From assembly GCA_021158055.1 (NCBI GenBank), contig JAGGVJ010000033.1, forward strand, positions 1 through 43,198: a stretch of DNA of 43,198 bases, given 5' to 3'. This document shows, one piece after another, positions 8,610-18,493 of the stretch. The notes beneath the pieces were generated by a model that had not been told where the DNA came from, ran no database searches, and saw only the letters and a list, made by a program, of their open reading frames with translations. Position 1 is the first letter of the stretch. Every line of letters begins with the position of its first letter. This stretch comes from Candidatus Iainarchaeum sp. Its GTDB lineage: Archaea; Iainarchaeota; Iainarchaeia; JAGGVJ01. The position numbers and the translations under genes were made by a program.

Positions 8610-11600
8610 TTGAGCACAAAAACCAACTTTTTTGTTTTTCTGACATTAGTTATTCTCATCCAGACAATCTCTTTTTCAAGCGCAGTGCCCGCAAACCCGA
8701 CGCCATTTGAAATAATCCAGCCCGACGGAAGCACATTCATTGCAATACACCGCGGTGATGAAAAAAGAAATTGGTTTGAAACCGAAGACGGATACTCAAT
8801 AACGCAAGACAAAAACAAATGGTGGACTTACGCTGAAAAAGCAAAAACCGGACAACTTATCTCAACTGAAAAAAAAGTCACCAAAATGACCCCGAATGAA
8901 AAATACATGGAAAAACACTTAATGCCAAAGAAAAAAAACATGGGCACAACAAAAACCCTGTCTCTTTTAAGCACAAACACAAGCTATTCTGCCGCAAACC
9001 TGTCAGGCGCCCCTGCGTCTGCACCTCTTTATGCAACACTGAACGGCACAGAAGAAGTCGTGGTGCTTCCAATAAGATTCACTGACACCGCACCCGACGC
9101 CGCCCACACACCCGCCCATTATAACTCGCTCTTGTTTGACTCCGCGCCAGGGGCAAACAGCATGACAAACTACTTCAAGGAAGTGTCATACGGCAACACC
9201 ACCGTAACCGGAACCACCCTGGACTGGCTTTCAAGCACTCACACTCTGGCTTACTACGGAACAGATTACAACGGAGAAATTGACTCAGGAGAAACAGGCA
9301 CAACACCCATTTATGAACTTGCGAGAGAAGCAGTGCAGCTCGCAGACCCGTTCATTAATTTTGCAGATTACGACAATGACGGGGACGGATACGTTGACCA
9401 CGTCATAATAATTCACGCGGGCGCGGGACAGGAATCCCCACCAACAACATCAACTAATATTTGGTCGCACAAAGGGAGCATATATCCACCACCGGGAGAA
9501 CTGGTTGACGGTGTGCGTGTTTTTGAATACACAATGCTTGCTGAAAGCTCACCGCTTGGAACTTTCGCCCACGAATTCACACACGACCTTGGAGCCCCGG
9601 ACCTCTATGATTACGGGCACGACGGAAACCCGGTTGAAAGATGGTGCTTAATGTCTGCCGGAAGCTGGAACGGCAGCCCTGCAGGAAGCACACCCTCGCA
9701 CATATCAGGATACTTAAAATATGATTTAGACGCAGACCCAAGCAACGGAATACTCGGGTGGGTAACTCCCGTGCCCGTGGCCTCTGACCAGACCATAACC
9801 GTAAATCAAACCGAAACCACCGCAACAAACTCACTCTACAAAATAGACATTGCAAACACAAACCAGTACTTCCTCATTGAAAACCGCCAGCAGACAGGTT
9901 ACGATTCTTATCTGCCGGAAGCAGGGCTGATTTTCTGGCACATTGACAAAGACATGCCAAACAACAACGGCACCCCCAACAACCCTTATTACCGCGCGTG
10001 GGTTGAAGACCCTGGGAAAACAACATACAAACTCGGAGCCGCTTACTCTCAAAACGACGCGCAGACAAGTTTTACGTGGCAAACCGACCCGAACACCTGC
10101 TCAAACAGGTGTGAAACAATAATCAGCAATCAACCAGTAATCTCTTTTTCGTCAATCGGAAATGAATCATCAGCAATGCCCGTTACAGTGACTTTCACTA
10201 CGCCTACAGCACTTTCAGCTTCAGTCAACACGCCTTCAACATCCTTTGAAACTATCAAGGGGACACCAACTGCCATAAGCGTTGAAATTACAAACGGCTA
10301 CGGCTATAAAATCGTTGACGCAACAGTAACCGCTTCTTTTGACAACGGTGATTCTTCAGTCACACTCTACGATGACGGCTCGCACGGAGACGGCTCATCA
10401 ACTGACGGGACTTACGCAAACATCTGGACTCCGGCAAACCCCGGAAGCGTAACAGTAACTGTACTGGCTTCAGACAGCGTTCTTGCTGACGGAAATGCAA
10501 ACGTCTCCGGAACAATTACTGCACCGCAAAACATCCTTCTGGTAGACGATGACGGGGGCAACACATATGAAACATACTTTGAAAGCGCGCTCAATGCAGG
10601 AGGATACACTTATGATGTCTGGGACGTTTCAACAGGTGGATCCCCAACAGCAATAACACTGTTCAACTACGCGGTTGTTATCTGGTCAACATCAGACAAA
10701 TGGACAGACACATTAACAGCAACAGACCAGTTCAACCTCTCAGCATATCTTGACGGCGGAGGGAGCCTTTTTCTTTCCGGACAAGACATCGGCTATGACC
10801 TTTGGGAACAATCAAACGGAACCGCCTTCTACACGGATTACCTTCACGCAGGATACATTGATGACGGGCTTGGAACCCCCGACATCGTGGGAGTCACAGG
10901 CGAACCACTCACTGAAGGGATAACAACCGGGACTTCAGAGATTTACGGCGCAGGCAACACATACCCAAGTGACATATCCCCTGCAGACGGGTTTGCCGCA
11001 CCAATTTTCAAATACGATTCGCAGGCAGGCGCAACAGGCGCGCTGAAAATAGACAACGGGTCATACCAGATCATTTACCTTGCATTCAGCTTTGAAACAA
11101 TGACCGACTCAGCAGACAAAAACCTGCTCATGGACAACGCAATGCAATGGCTTGACTCCAACACAGCACCAACAATGGACGGGCTTTCAGTGTCACCGGA
11201 CCCGGTAAAAGGCGGCGGAAACGTGATTTTGACCGTTTCAAATCCGGCGGATGCTGAATCAGACAGCCTCGACTTATACTGTGCAACCACATCACCCGCG
11301 TCAGTGACAAACTCTGACTTCTGCTCTGACACCGGCAACGCTTCGCCCTACCCGGACATATCCTGCATCGGAACAGCACCGGCAGACAACGCGATTCACG
11401 CAATTTACTGCAGGCTATACGACGGCAAAGACTACTCAACCGAACAAACACCTTTCTTCCAATCAGATTCCGCTGCACCGACAACCGCGGTCGTTTCAGT
11501 CGCAGAAGACACAACACCGCCATACCTTGACGAAATGGATGACAGCGTAACAGACGTAATCATCTCAGGCGAAACAGACATGGCCTGCCGGTCCGGAACA

Positions 11601-14600
11601 ACTGACCTGGCTTATTCAGGCATGGCACCGGAAAACGAATGCGAAATATCGGGAACGCAGGCAACATGCCACCTTGGAAACCTGGCTGAAGCAAACTATA
11701 CATATCACATAAGCTGCCAAGACTGCCTCGAAAACGAGCAGACAGACACAGAAAACCTGGACATCTCTTTTGAAGTGGCATTCAATCCCATCCCGCAGCT
11801 GACACAGCTAGACAGCAACCCGTCCCTTGCAAAAGGAGGGCTGGACGTGACAATCACAGCCACTGCAACTGACTCAAATCTCGACTTGCTGGACCTGTAC
11901 TGTGCAACGACCTCAAACGCAGGACAGTCAAACTCTGACTTCTGCTCTGACACAGGAAACACAAGCCCGTATCCAGACACAAGTTGTGTCGGAACAGCAG
12001 TATCTGATGACTTGAATCACACCATATACTGCAGAATCTTTGACGGAATAAACTATTCAAGTGAACTGACAACCCAGTACACCTCTGACTCCACAGCCCC
12101 CAACCTCAATGTGAGTGCAGTTCCGTCATTTTCAAGGGGAGAAATAACAATCAGTGCAGACGCAACAGATTCCAACATGGACAAAGTGAATCTGATGCGC
12201 GCAGACAACCCGGAAGTGATCTTTGACTCCAACTCAACCCCAAGCGGAAGCAATTACTCCCTAGACCTGAACACGACAGCAATTGCAGACGGAAACACCA
12301 CCTTTATTGTGCAGGCAGAAGACACTGTCGGAAACACAAGCGAATCACAGTTCTGGACAGTCATAGACAACACAGACCCGGTTGTTGAAAACACCCTGGG
12401 CATTCCTGCAGAGTTCATTTCCGGAAGCGAAAACCAAACCTTTTCCATAAACCTGACTGAAGCAAACCTTGACCAGCCAAGCGTGAAAATATGGTGGCGC
12501 ACCGGAACCACCCTGCCATTTAGCGACGTCAATGCAACCTGCAGCGGAACAAGCCCAAATTATGCATGTTCAGTTGACCTGAACTTAACCGGGGTTCCGG
12601 AAGGCACGCAAATACAATTCTACGGGACAGCAAAAGACCTTGCAGACAACAACACCACCGGAACACAGTCAACAACAGCAATAGACCGCACGCCTCCGAC
12701 AGTAAACACCCCGGCAGTCGACATTTCATGCGTCGGAGAAAACAGCGTTGTGTTCGTCCCCCCTGCTTTTGAAACAAGCGCTGCCGCGTCAGACACAAAC
12801 AGCTCAATTTCTTCATGCAGTTATTCCTTAAACAACGGAACCAGCTGGAACAACGCATCTTACCTGTCCGGAAAATGCACTGCAAGCGTCAGCGGGCAAA
12901 GCAACGGCGCAAACCTGTCAATAAAATTCAAAGCATCTGACCTGGCAGGAAACCAGTCAACCGGGTCTGATTTCAATGCAACGGTCGACTCAAGCGCGCC
13001 TGCCATAGCCGGCATTTCAGTCACTTATCCAGGAGGGGACACAGTTGCAGAAAACACGGAATCAATAGTCGTAAAGGCCACAATAACCGAAGAAACCTGC
13101 AGCGTCTTCTCGGTCACCCTCGACGCAGCGCCGATCGGCGACTCACCGTCAATTGCAATGAACGACTCGGGAACAAACGGGGACGAAACCGCCGGAGACA
13201 ACATATACTCTGCAACAGCAACAGTTTCAGGGGTAACCAAAACGCAGACAATCAACATAACAATCAATGCACTGGATTCTCTTTTAAACCACTCAAAGGC
13301 AGACGTTGAAATTTCAGTCTACAAAAAAAGCAGTAGCAAAGGCAGAAGCAGTTCTTCCGGCGGGGGAGGGGGTGGAGGCGGCGGAACTGCCGGCTCGTCA
13401 ATTGAAGGCATACACTTTTTTGAAATCGTAAAAGTGCCTGACAGGGTGAAAATCTCATCCCTGAAAAACAGCGGGTTCAGCTTTTCACTGACAAACATAG
13501 CCGGAGTGTCAATGAGCGGGCTTTCCGCCACCATCAAATCAAAAACATGCGAAGACTGCTTCTCGTTTGAAATAACAAAAGACCTGTCAAAAAAACACCT
13601 GCCATACACTCCGATTAAAGTCCCCGTGAACTTTTCTGTGAAAGAAGGAATTCCTGCAGGAGAATACGAAATAGAAATAGAGCTGTTTGTGGACACCGGA
13701 AGCAAAAACAAAAAAGCAGACTCCAGGAAAATAACAATCATTGTCCCGGGAGACAAGTCAAAAAGAAAAAAACCGGTAGTTGAGCGGGAAATTTACCTTG
13801 ACAAGCAATACCTTGAAGACAGGTACGGGTTCGGGGAACTGTACGTGTACCCGAAATTTGAAGTGAGACTGATTGTAAAAAACGGCCCCTACAGAGTTGA
13901 AAACCTGAAAATAACAGAAACAATCCCAAAAGAAATACTTGAAAACGTAAACGATTTATTCACAGAGTTAAGAATAGATGGAAAAAGCGACATAGCTTAC
14001 CTTAGCTCAGAATACCCGTTCACGGTAATTGACCCTGATCCAATCATTGAATTTGATCTCGGTTCAGCAGAGCCGTTTGAGGAAAAAACCGTAAGCTACA
14101 TAATCAAAAAAGAAAGAATAGACACAGGCCTGTTTTCAAATCAGCCTGACATTGAGTACGACTCGCTTGAAATCATTAAACAACCGACTGCTGTTTGCGG
14201 TGACGGAACCTGCACTGCACCCGACGAAAATGCAACCGTCTGCCCGCAGGACTGCGCCACTGCGCCAAAGCAGACCCAGATAATCCCTGAAGAACCGGGG
14301 AAAAAAGAAGGCACAGGCCTGTGCGGAAACCAAACCTGCGACAAAGGCGAATCAGTTCAAAACTGCCCGCAGGACTGCCGGCAAACACAAACCAACCTGT
14401 TTTTCGGACCTGGCTTTTTGGTTGTTTTGGGCATCGGAGCAACACTGGTAATCTTTGCATGCGCAATGGTTGTTATTGCAGTAATCCTGAAAAAAAGCTA
14501 TCTTGCCTCAAAGATAACCAACATAAAAAAAAGAAGGGGTAAAGTAACAGAAGAAATAAAATCCATGAGGCAAAAAGGTTACAGAAAACGCCGGATAATC

Positions 14601-14717
14601 TCGACTCTGCTGGCGGAAGGCCGCGACGAAAACGAGATAATAAGCGGTTTTCAATCTCTTCCAAAGAAAAAAGGAATACTTGAAAAAATAAGGGAATTCG
14701 TAAAAAAGAAAGGTTAG
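8610..14717 (+). CDS. Giant secreted M6-type metalloprotease, membrane-anchored
   Basis: This 2035-residue protein starts at TTG 8610 after GGTGA. It has a signal peptide (FFVFLTLVILIQTISFSSA), a propeptide-like segment, and an M6 (immune inhibitor A-type) zinc protease domain with HEFTHDLGAPD at residues 321-331 (HExxH). A C-terminal subdomain with LIENRQQTGYD and LIFWHID matches the family. Then come many Ig/bacterial-surface-like domains, including a tandem pair of about 100 residues sharing LDLYCATTS and NSDFCSDTGN, an RSSSSG9 linker near 1580, and two CGxxxC..C(P)xDC modules near 1862 and 1905. It ends with one membrane helix (about 1930-1960) and a basic cytoplasmic tail. It is likely surface-exposed and degrades extracellular or neighbour-cell protein. 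It is much longer than ordinary M6 enzymes. Confidence 0.9.
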   Translation: MSTKTNFFVFLTLVILIQTISFSSAVPANPTPFEIIQPDGSTFIAIHRGDEKRNWFETEDGYSITQDKNKWWTYAEKAKTGQLISTEKKVTKMTPNEKYMEKHLMPKKKNMGTTKTLSLLSTNTSYSAANLSGAPASAPLYATLNGTEEVVVLPIRFTDTAPDAAHTPAHYNSLLFDSAPGANSMTNYFKEVSYGNTTVTGTTLDWLSSTHTLAYYGTDYNGEIDSGETGTTPIYELAREAVQLADPFINFADYDNDGDGYVDHVIIIHAGAGQESPPTTSTNIWSHKGSIYPPPGELVDGVRVFEYTMLAESSPLGTFAHEFTHDLGAPDLYDYGHDGNPVERWCLMSAGSWNGSPAGSTPSHISGYLKYDLDADPSNGILGWVTPVPVASDQTITVNQTETTATNSLYKIDIANTNQYFLIENRQQTGYDSYLPEAGLIFWHIDKDMPNNNGTPNNPYYRAWVEDPGKTTYKLGAAYSQNDAQTSFTWQTDPNTCSNRCETIISNQPVISFSSIGNESSAMPVTVTFTTPTALSASVNTPSTSFETIKGTPTAISVEITNGYGYKIVDATVTASFDNGDSSVTLYDDGSHGDGSSTDGTYANIWTPANPGSVTVTVLASDSVLADGNANVSGTITAPQNILLVDDDGGNTYETYFESALNAGGYTYDVWDVSTGGSPTAITLFNYAVVIWSTSDKWTDTLTATDQFNLSAYLDGGGSLFLSGQDIGYDLWEQSNGTAFYTDYLHAGYIDDGLGTPDIVGVTGEPLTEGITTGTSEIYGAGNTYPSDISPADGFAAPIFKYDSQAGATGALKIDNGSYQIIYLAFSFETMTDSADKNLLMDNAMQWLDSNTAPTMDGLSVSPDPVKGGGNVILTVSNPADAESDSLDLYCATTSPASVTNSDFCSDTGNASPYPDISCIGTAPADNAIHAIYCRLYDGKDYSTEQTPFFQSDSAAPTTAVVSVAEDTTPPYLDEMDDSVTDVIISGETDMACRSGTTDLAYSGMAPENECEISGTQATCHLGNLAEANYTYHISCQDCLENEQTDTENLDISFEVAFNPIPQLTQLDSNPSLAKGGLDVTITATATDSNLDLLDLYCATTSNAGQSNSDFCSDTGNTSPYPDTSCVGTAVSDDLNHTIYCRIFDGINYSSELTTQYTSDSTAPNLNVSAVPSFSRGEITISADATDSNMDKVNLMRADNPEVIFDSNSTPSGSNYSLDLNTTAIADGNTTFIVQAEDTVGNTSESQFWTVIDNTDPVVENTLGIPAEFISGSENQTFSINLTEANLDQPSVKIWWRTGTTLPFSDVNATCSGTSPNYACSVDLNLTGVPEGTQIQFYGTAKDLADNNTTGTQSTTAIDRTPPTVNTPAVDISCVGENSVVFVPPAFETSAAASDTNSSISSCSYSLNNGTSWNNASYLSGKCTASVSGQSNGANLSIKFKASDLAGNQSTGSDFNATVDSSAPAIAGISVTYPGGDTVAENTESIVVKATITEETCSVFSVTLDAAPIGDSPSIAMNDSGTNGDETAGDNIYSATATVSGVTKTQTINITINALDSLLNHSKADVEISVYKKSSSKGRSSSSGGGGGGGGGTAGSSIEGIHFFEIVKVPDRVKISSLKNSGFSFSLTNIAGVSMSGLSATIKSKTCEDCFSFEITKDLSKKHLPYTPIKVPVNFSVKEGIPAGEYEIEIELFVDTGSKNKKADSRKITIIVPGDKSKRKKPVVEREIYLDKQYLEDRYGFGELYVYPKFEVRLIVKNGPYRVENLKITETIPKEILENVNDLFTELRIDGKSDIAYLSSEYPFTVIDPDPIIEFDLGSAEPFEEKTVSYIIKKERIDTGLFSNQPDIEYDSLEIIKQPTAVCGDGTCTAPDENATVCPQDCATAPKQTQIIPEEPGKKEGTGLCGNQTCDKGESVQNCPQDCRQTQTNLFFGPGFLVVLGIGATLVIFACAMVVIAVILKKSYLASKITNIKKRRGKVTEEIKSMRQKGYRKRRIISTLLAEGRDENEIISGFQSLPKKKGILEKIREFVKKKG
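11160..12105 (+). repeat. Duplicated Ig-like module inside the metalloprotease gene
   Basis: Two roughly 300-bp segments, about 11160-11480 and 11800-12105, encode near-copies of one domain. Both contain SLDLYCATTS or LDLYCATTS, then NSDFCSDTGN, SPYPD, the IYCRL/IYCRI segment and a closing SDSxAP. They are separated by a different Cys-rich unit. Nucleotide identity is visible across the central stretch, which points to fairly recent internal duplication. Confidence 0.75.
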
Positions 14718-14799
14718 TCAAGCAGACATTCAACAGGAAAACAAAAAAAATGACTGCAGACAGGTTAACCAACCTTTAAAGCTTGCTTCAACCCAACCT

Positions 14800-15648
14800 T
14801 TAGACCATTGATTTCAGCCTGCTTACCCTGTCTTTTGTCGGAGGGTGCGTGCTCAAAAGCTTCATGAGATTGCCTGCTGCAAAAGGGTTCACGATAAACA
14901 TGTGGGCAGTTGCCTCGCTCCCCCTCTTCATGGGCGCAACTGCTGCCGCGCCTTCAAGCTTTAAAAGCGCGTTTGCAAGAGCAATGGGATTGTGAATCGT
15001 TTTTGCCGCGGTCTTGTCTGCCTCAAACTCTCTTGAACGTGAAATGGCCATCTGGATAATGACTGCAAGCAACGGCGCGATTATTGCAATCACCAAAAGC
15101 TCAATAATGCCTGAACCGTTATCGTCGCTTCTTCCGAAACCCCCGAAAATCGCACCCCACCTTGCAACAATAGCCATGTAAGAAATGACTCCTGCAATGG
15201 TTGCCGCAATCGTGCTTATCAAAATGTCACGGTTTTTTATGTGGGCCATTTCATGGGCAATCACTCCCCGCAGTTCATCCGGGCTCAATACCTTCAAAAT
15301 CCCCTGAGTCACTGCAACCGCTGCGTGTTTCGGGTTTCTTCCCGTTGCAAAAGCATTTGCTGACATTGTGTTCATGACATACACTTTCGGCTTTGGGATG
15401 CCTGCAAGCTGCGCAACTTCAGAAACCGTTGCATTAAGCTTCGGGTACTCTGAATCGGTTGCCTCTTTTGCCCCGTGCATGGCAAGCACAATTTTGTCTG
15501 AAAACCAGTAGGAACCAAAATTCATGGCAATTGCAAAAACAAGCCCGAAAAAAAGACCTGTCTGTCCTCCGGCAATTCCCCCGATTGCAATCAAAACCCC
15601 GCTTAAAAGACCAAGCAAAGCAACTGTTCTCACATTATTACCAAACAT
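14800..15648 (-). CDS. htpX: Membrane zinc protease HtpX (M48)
   Basis: This integral-membrane metalloprotease is known for quality control of membrane proteins. It has two N-terminal hydrophobic segments and the zinc motif HEMAH (about residues 132-136 from this start). Two more membrane segments and the third ligand region SREFEADK follow. It ends with the family-typical LLSTHPPTKDRVSRL. Its roughly 282 residues are normal. ATG 15648 is preferred because AGGTAGTGG lies five bases upstream; GTG 15657 is the alternative but overlaps that Shine-Dalgarno. It converges with the metalloprotease gene 82 bases away. Confidence 0.95.
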   Translation of the reverse strand: MFGNNVRTVALLGLLSGVLIAIGGIAGGQTGLFFGLVFAIAMNFGSYWFSDKIVLAMHGAKEATDSEYPKLNATVSEVAQLAGIPKPKVYVMNTMSANAFATGRNPKHAAVAVTQGILKVLSPDELRGVIAHEMAHIKNRDILISTIAATIAGVISYMAIVARWGAIFGGFGRSDDNGSGIIELLVIAIIAPLLAVIIQMAISRSREFEADKTAAKTIHNPIALANALLKLEGAAAVAPMKRGSEATAHMFIVNPFAAGNLMKLLSTHPPTKDRVSRLKSMV

Positions 15649-15657
15649 TAAAACCAC

Positions 15658-15875
15658 TACCTTATCAATGAATTATACTGACTAAATGAATTGACATATA
15701 ACTAACCCAATCATCTGATCACATTTAATAATTAAACATTTACTTGTTTTTAATAATTAACCACCATTTAAAACAATTTAAACACTGGAATAAAAGCAAC
15801 AATAAACCTAAAAACAGAAGTGCATAAAAATTAATTGTTGCAGAATTCAAACACCGCGTCACTTACCGGCATACC
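15658..15875. other. AT-rich intergenic region between htpX and a small anchored protein
   Basis: No gene is seen. Direct copies of TTTAATAATTAA-like sequence occur near 15725 and 15750. The region carries the upstream control sequence of htpX (minus strand), with a TATA-like GTATAATT near 15675-15682, and the 3' end of the gene downstream at 15876. Confidence 0.35.
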
Positions 15876-16436
15876 CTACTGCTTTCTCTGAAAAACAACC
15901 ATTGCAAGCGCAACAAGCGTTGCCGTAAAAAACCCTACTAAACCCATTCCCGGAACACTGCTTCGCACCAGTAAAGCAGGGGTTCCGTCAGACACTGCAA
16001 AAGGAGAAAAATTTGAAACTTTTGCGCAAAGAATATTTGCTTCAGTATCAATGCTGTAAGTGGAATTCTGCCACGTGGCACCGTTGTAATGCATTACTTC
16101 GAAATTTTCCTCGCCGGAATCATTTGTTATATCAAAATCACTGTAAGAAAAACAAGAAATTACCCCCTCGTTAAAACCCATTCCCTCTGTGTAAGTAGCA
16201 GTTGTCGAAAGATAAACACAACTTCCGCGGGCTAAAAACGACTCCCCGCATTCAAGTTCACGATCTGCAGTCAAAGTGCCTGCAACAGACACATTTGCAA
16301 ACTGCACAGAAATATCTGTGCCGGAAACATTCACGTCAACCATTGAACCGGTCGGAACAGGCCCTGTTCCCAATATGACAGCACCCGCGCCTGAAAGGAA
16401 AACCACAAACGCTGCAAAAAACAAAAATAGCCTCAA
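15876..16436 (-). CDS. Small secreted protein with C-terminal anchor helix
   Basis: About 186 residues. An N-terminal signal peptide (RLFLFFAAFVVFLSGAGA) is followed by a beta-rich domain with four Cys. The segment ILCAKVSNFSPFAVSDG is of a kind often found just before C-terminal sorting signals. It ends with VPGMGLVGFFTATLVALAMV and the basic tail VFQRKQ: a short motif, one helix and a positive end, like archaeosortase-type CTERM signals, though it is not the canonical PGF form. I choose TTG 16436 because GTGAT sits ahead of it exactly as in the metalloprotease gene; GTG 16448 is the alternative. Exact function is unknown. Confidence 0.7.
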   Translation of the reverse strand: MRLFLFFAAFVVFLSGAGAVILGTGPVPTGSMVDVNVSGTDISVQFANVSVAGTLTADRELECGESFLARGSCVYLSTTATYTEGMGFNEGVISCFSYSDFDITNDSGEENFEVMHYNGATWQNSTYSIDTEANILCAKVSNFSPFAVSDGTPALLVRSSVPGMGLVGFFTATLVALAMVVFQRKQ

Positions 16437-16594
16437 AAAATCACTCACTCTACATTATATAATACACTAATTAAGAAATTTGGTTTTCATATTTAAATAT
16501 TGTTATTTAAATGACTTTTAAATGAATTCAAAGAATTAACTGCTTGCGCTAAACAGCAATTAAAACACAATGTGCATAAGAAACCTTGCAAACC

Positions 16595-17341
16595 CTACTT
16601 TTCAATTCTTGGAGCAAGGTAATAAGTGAGAACCGCGTCGTTGTTTATGACGTAATTCACTTTCACGGGCGCGTCGGAACGCAACTCTATGTTCACTACT
16701 GTGCCCTGATCAGTGGCTTTCAGTATGTCCTGCAGGTAATCAAGCGGGAAAGTGGATTTTGACTGTTCAGAGGAAACAATATCAAAAATAGAATCGTCGT
16801 CAGTGGTTGAGTCAATATTTACTTCGCCGCCGGAACCTTTTGCAGAAAGCAAAAAAGCAGAATTTTCCACGTTCAGCAAAACATGGCTGGAAAAAAGCGC
16901 CGCGTCTTTTAAAGACTCACGGAATGCACCCGCATTTATTTTCACAGAAGAAGTAAAATCAATTTTCGGGGACGGAAGCTCTGTTGAAGAAATGTCTATG
17001 AGCGGGATATTAAAGCTCCTTGTGGACTTTTCCTTGAACTTGAGCCCAATGCGGGTTTTTCCCTCGTCAACAGTTATTGCAACTGACTCCTTTTGCCGCA
17101 CACGCGAGGTAATCCGCGCAAGCTCTGAAAAATCAATGCCAAGCTTTAGCGGCGACTCAATCGAAAACTCCTTGAAAGCAGAACGCGGCAATTTAAATTC
17201 AACCATTGCAATTCCGCTCGGATCAGTTGCCCTCAACCCGATTCCGCCTTCGTCAACCTCAAATTCCCCTTCATCAATCAAATTGACTATTGCGTCAACA
17301 CAACTCTTGAAAAATTTCGCGTCTTCCAAAACAATTTTCAC
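16595..17341 (-). CDS. pcn: DNA sliding clamp PCNA
   Basis: The trimeric ring tethers DNA polymerase, ligase and FEN1. At 248 residues it has normal length. It has the PCNA signature region at about residues 30-70, including GIGLRATDPSGIAMVEFKLP, the central linker around SSTELPSPKIDFTSSVKI, and the C-terminal LAPRIEK that forms part of the partner (PIP-box) binding site. Start GTG 17341 is set by GGTGATTGA immediately upstream. It stands alone, with a dyad in its upstream region. Confidence 0.98.
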   Translation of the reverse strand: MKIVLEDAKFFKSCVDAIVNLIDEGEFEVDEGGIGLRATDPSGIAMVEFKLPRSAFKEFSIESPLKLGIDFSELARITSRVRQKESVAITVDEGKTRIGLKFKEKSTRSFNIPLIDISSTELPSPKIDFTSSVKINAGAFRESLKDAALFSSHVLLNVENSAFLLSAKGSGGEVNIDSTTDDDSIFDIVSSEQSKSTFPLDYLQDILKATDQGTVVNIELRSDAPVKVNYVINNDAVLTYYLAPRIEK

Positions 17342-17362
17342 TCAATCACCCGGATAATTAAC

Positions 17363-17381
17363 AAACCAACGTTATTGGTTT
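17363..17381. promoter_or_regulatory. Inverted repeat upstream of pcna
   Basis: AAACCAA and TTGGTTT form perfect 7-bp arms around CGTTA, 22-40 bases before the pcna start. Two loosely related 22-23-bp direct repeats containing AAACTTCC lie farther upstream, near 17408-17450. The position suits a repressor site; no protein is known to bind. Confidence 0.35.
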
Positions 17382-17521
17382 ATTACAATTTATTACCATT
17401 ACAATACATAAACTTCCCATAAATAATACACAAACTTCCTTTAAATAATTGTTCTAAACTAAATGGCGTTGCAACATGGAAAGAAGTCAAAAATAGGTTG
17501 CTGAAAAAACAATATGCAAAA

Positions 17522-18493
17522 TCAACTGCCAAACACAATCAGTTTAAACCAGCCGACGTAAGGAATGTGAAAAACTGATTTTCCGTGAATAACGGAAAAA
17601 TCTGTCGGATACGCTATTCCGGGACGCTGTGAAACCGGGCCCTCTCCGCCGTTGACGCACACATCACCTGCTTTTGCTGAAAACCATTTTGTGTCTGCAT
17701 CAAAAGTTACATCAAGCCTTTCAGCACAAACAGGCCTTTGAAAAATCGGAAAAAGGTCAAGGTAAGAATTATTATCGCCTTTCGTAATCACAAGTTCTTT
17801 CTCCCCGGCACGAACCTTGACAACCGCCCTGTGAATAACAGGAATCGAAGAATTAATCTGGGAATCAAAAACCACTACGTCTCCCCCGGTTGTCACGGGA
17901 ACAGAACCAATGACTTTATCCCGTTTTTCGGTTTCAAAAAACACAATATCTGTGGGGTGACAAAAAAACAAGTAGCCTTGAGCAATATTCTTTGTCGTGC
18001 ATTCACGAACAACTGAAAAAAACATTTTCTCGGAATCAAGCTCAACCAAAGGAGCTGAAAGGGAATCAAAATCAGTCCCCTGAAGAACAACAACATCCCC
18101 CCTGTACATGACCGGCTCCATTGAAGCGGAAAGCACAATCACACCGGGAAGATCTGTCCCCAGCAAGACACCTGCTAAAAAAAGCAAAACGTAAGCTGAA
18201 ATAATTCCTGTTACCGCGTAAGCAATCCACTCCAAAGCAACAAAAAACTTGCTTGAGCCCATTTTTTCTCCAAGCACGCGGGCAATCAAACGCTCGGCGT
18301 AATAAAAGGGGTCAAAGTATTTCAGTTTGGAGCGGACAAACACCAGCGCGGAAAAAACCGGTGACAGAAAAGAAAAAACTGACTTTAAACGTGAAACAAA
18401 TGAAAAGGACTGCTTCTTTACATTTTTATCCTGCTCTTTCGCCTTTTCATTTTTGTGCTTTTTCGCCCTTTTGTTACTGTGCTTTTTTGCCAT
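17522..18493 (-). CDS. Signal peptidase I, archaeal Sec11 type
   Basis: This membrane enzyme removes signal peptides from exported proteins. About 323 residues include a long Lys-rich N-terminal tail, a membrane helix (IAYAVTGIISAYVLLFLAGVLL with context), and the catalytic serine motif VLSASMEPVMYRGD (Ser about 124). His in VIHRAVVKV replaces the bacterial lysine, and TKGDNN carries the Asp box. This is the Ser-His-Asp arrangement of Sec11/archaeal enzymes. The C-terminal segment is longer than usual, with a segment rich in aromatic residues. ATG 18493 overlaps the stop of the DUF99 gene (TGATG) and has AGGTAGGG upstream, so translation is probably coupled. It probably processes the large secreted proteins of this window. 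Confidence 0.93.
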   Translation of the reverse strand: MAKKHSNKRAKKHKNEKAKEQDKNVKKQSFSFVSRLKSVFSFLSPVFSALVFVRSKLKYFDPFYYAERLIARVLGEKMGSSKFFVALEWIAYAVTGIISAYVLLFLAGVLLGTDLPGVIVLSASMEPVMYRGDVVVLQGTDFDSLSAPLVELDSEKMFFSVVRECTTKNIAQGYLFFCHPTDIVFFETEKRDKVIGSVPVTTGGDVVVFDSQINSSIPVIHRAVVKVRAGEKELVITKGDNNSYLDLFPIFQRPVCAERLDVTFDADTKWFSAKAGDVCVNGGEGPVSQRPGIAYPTDFSVIHGKSVFHIPYVGWFKLIVFGS

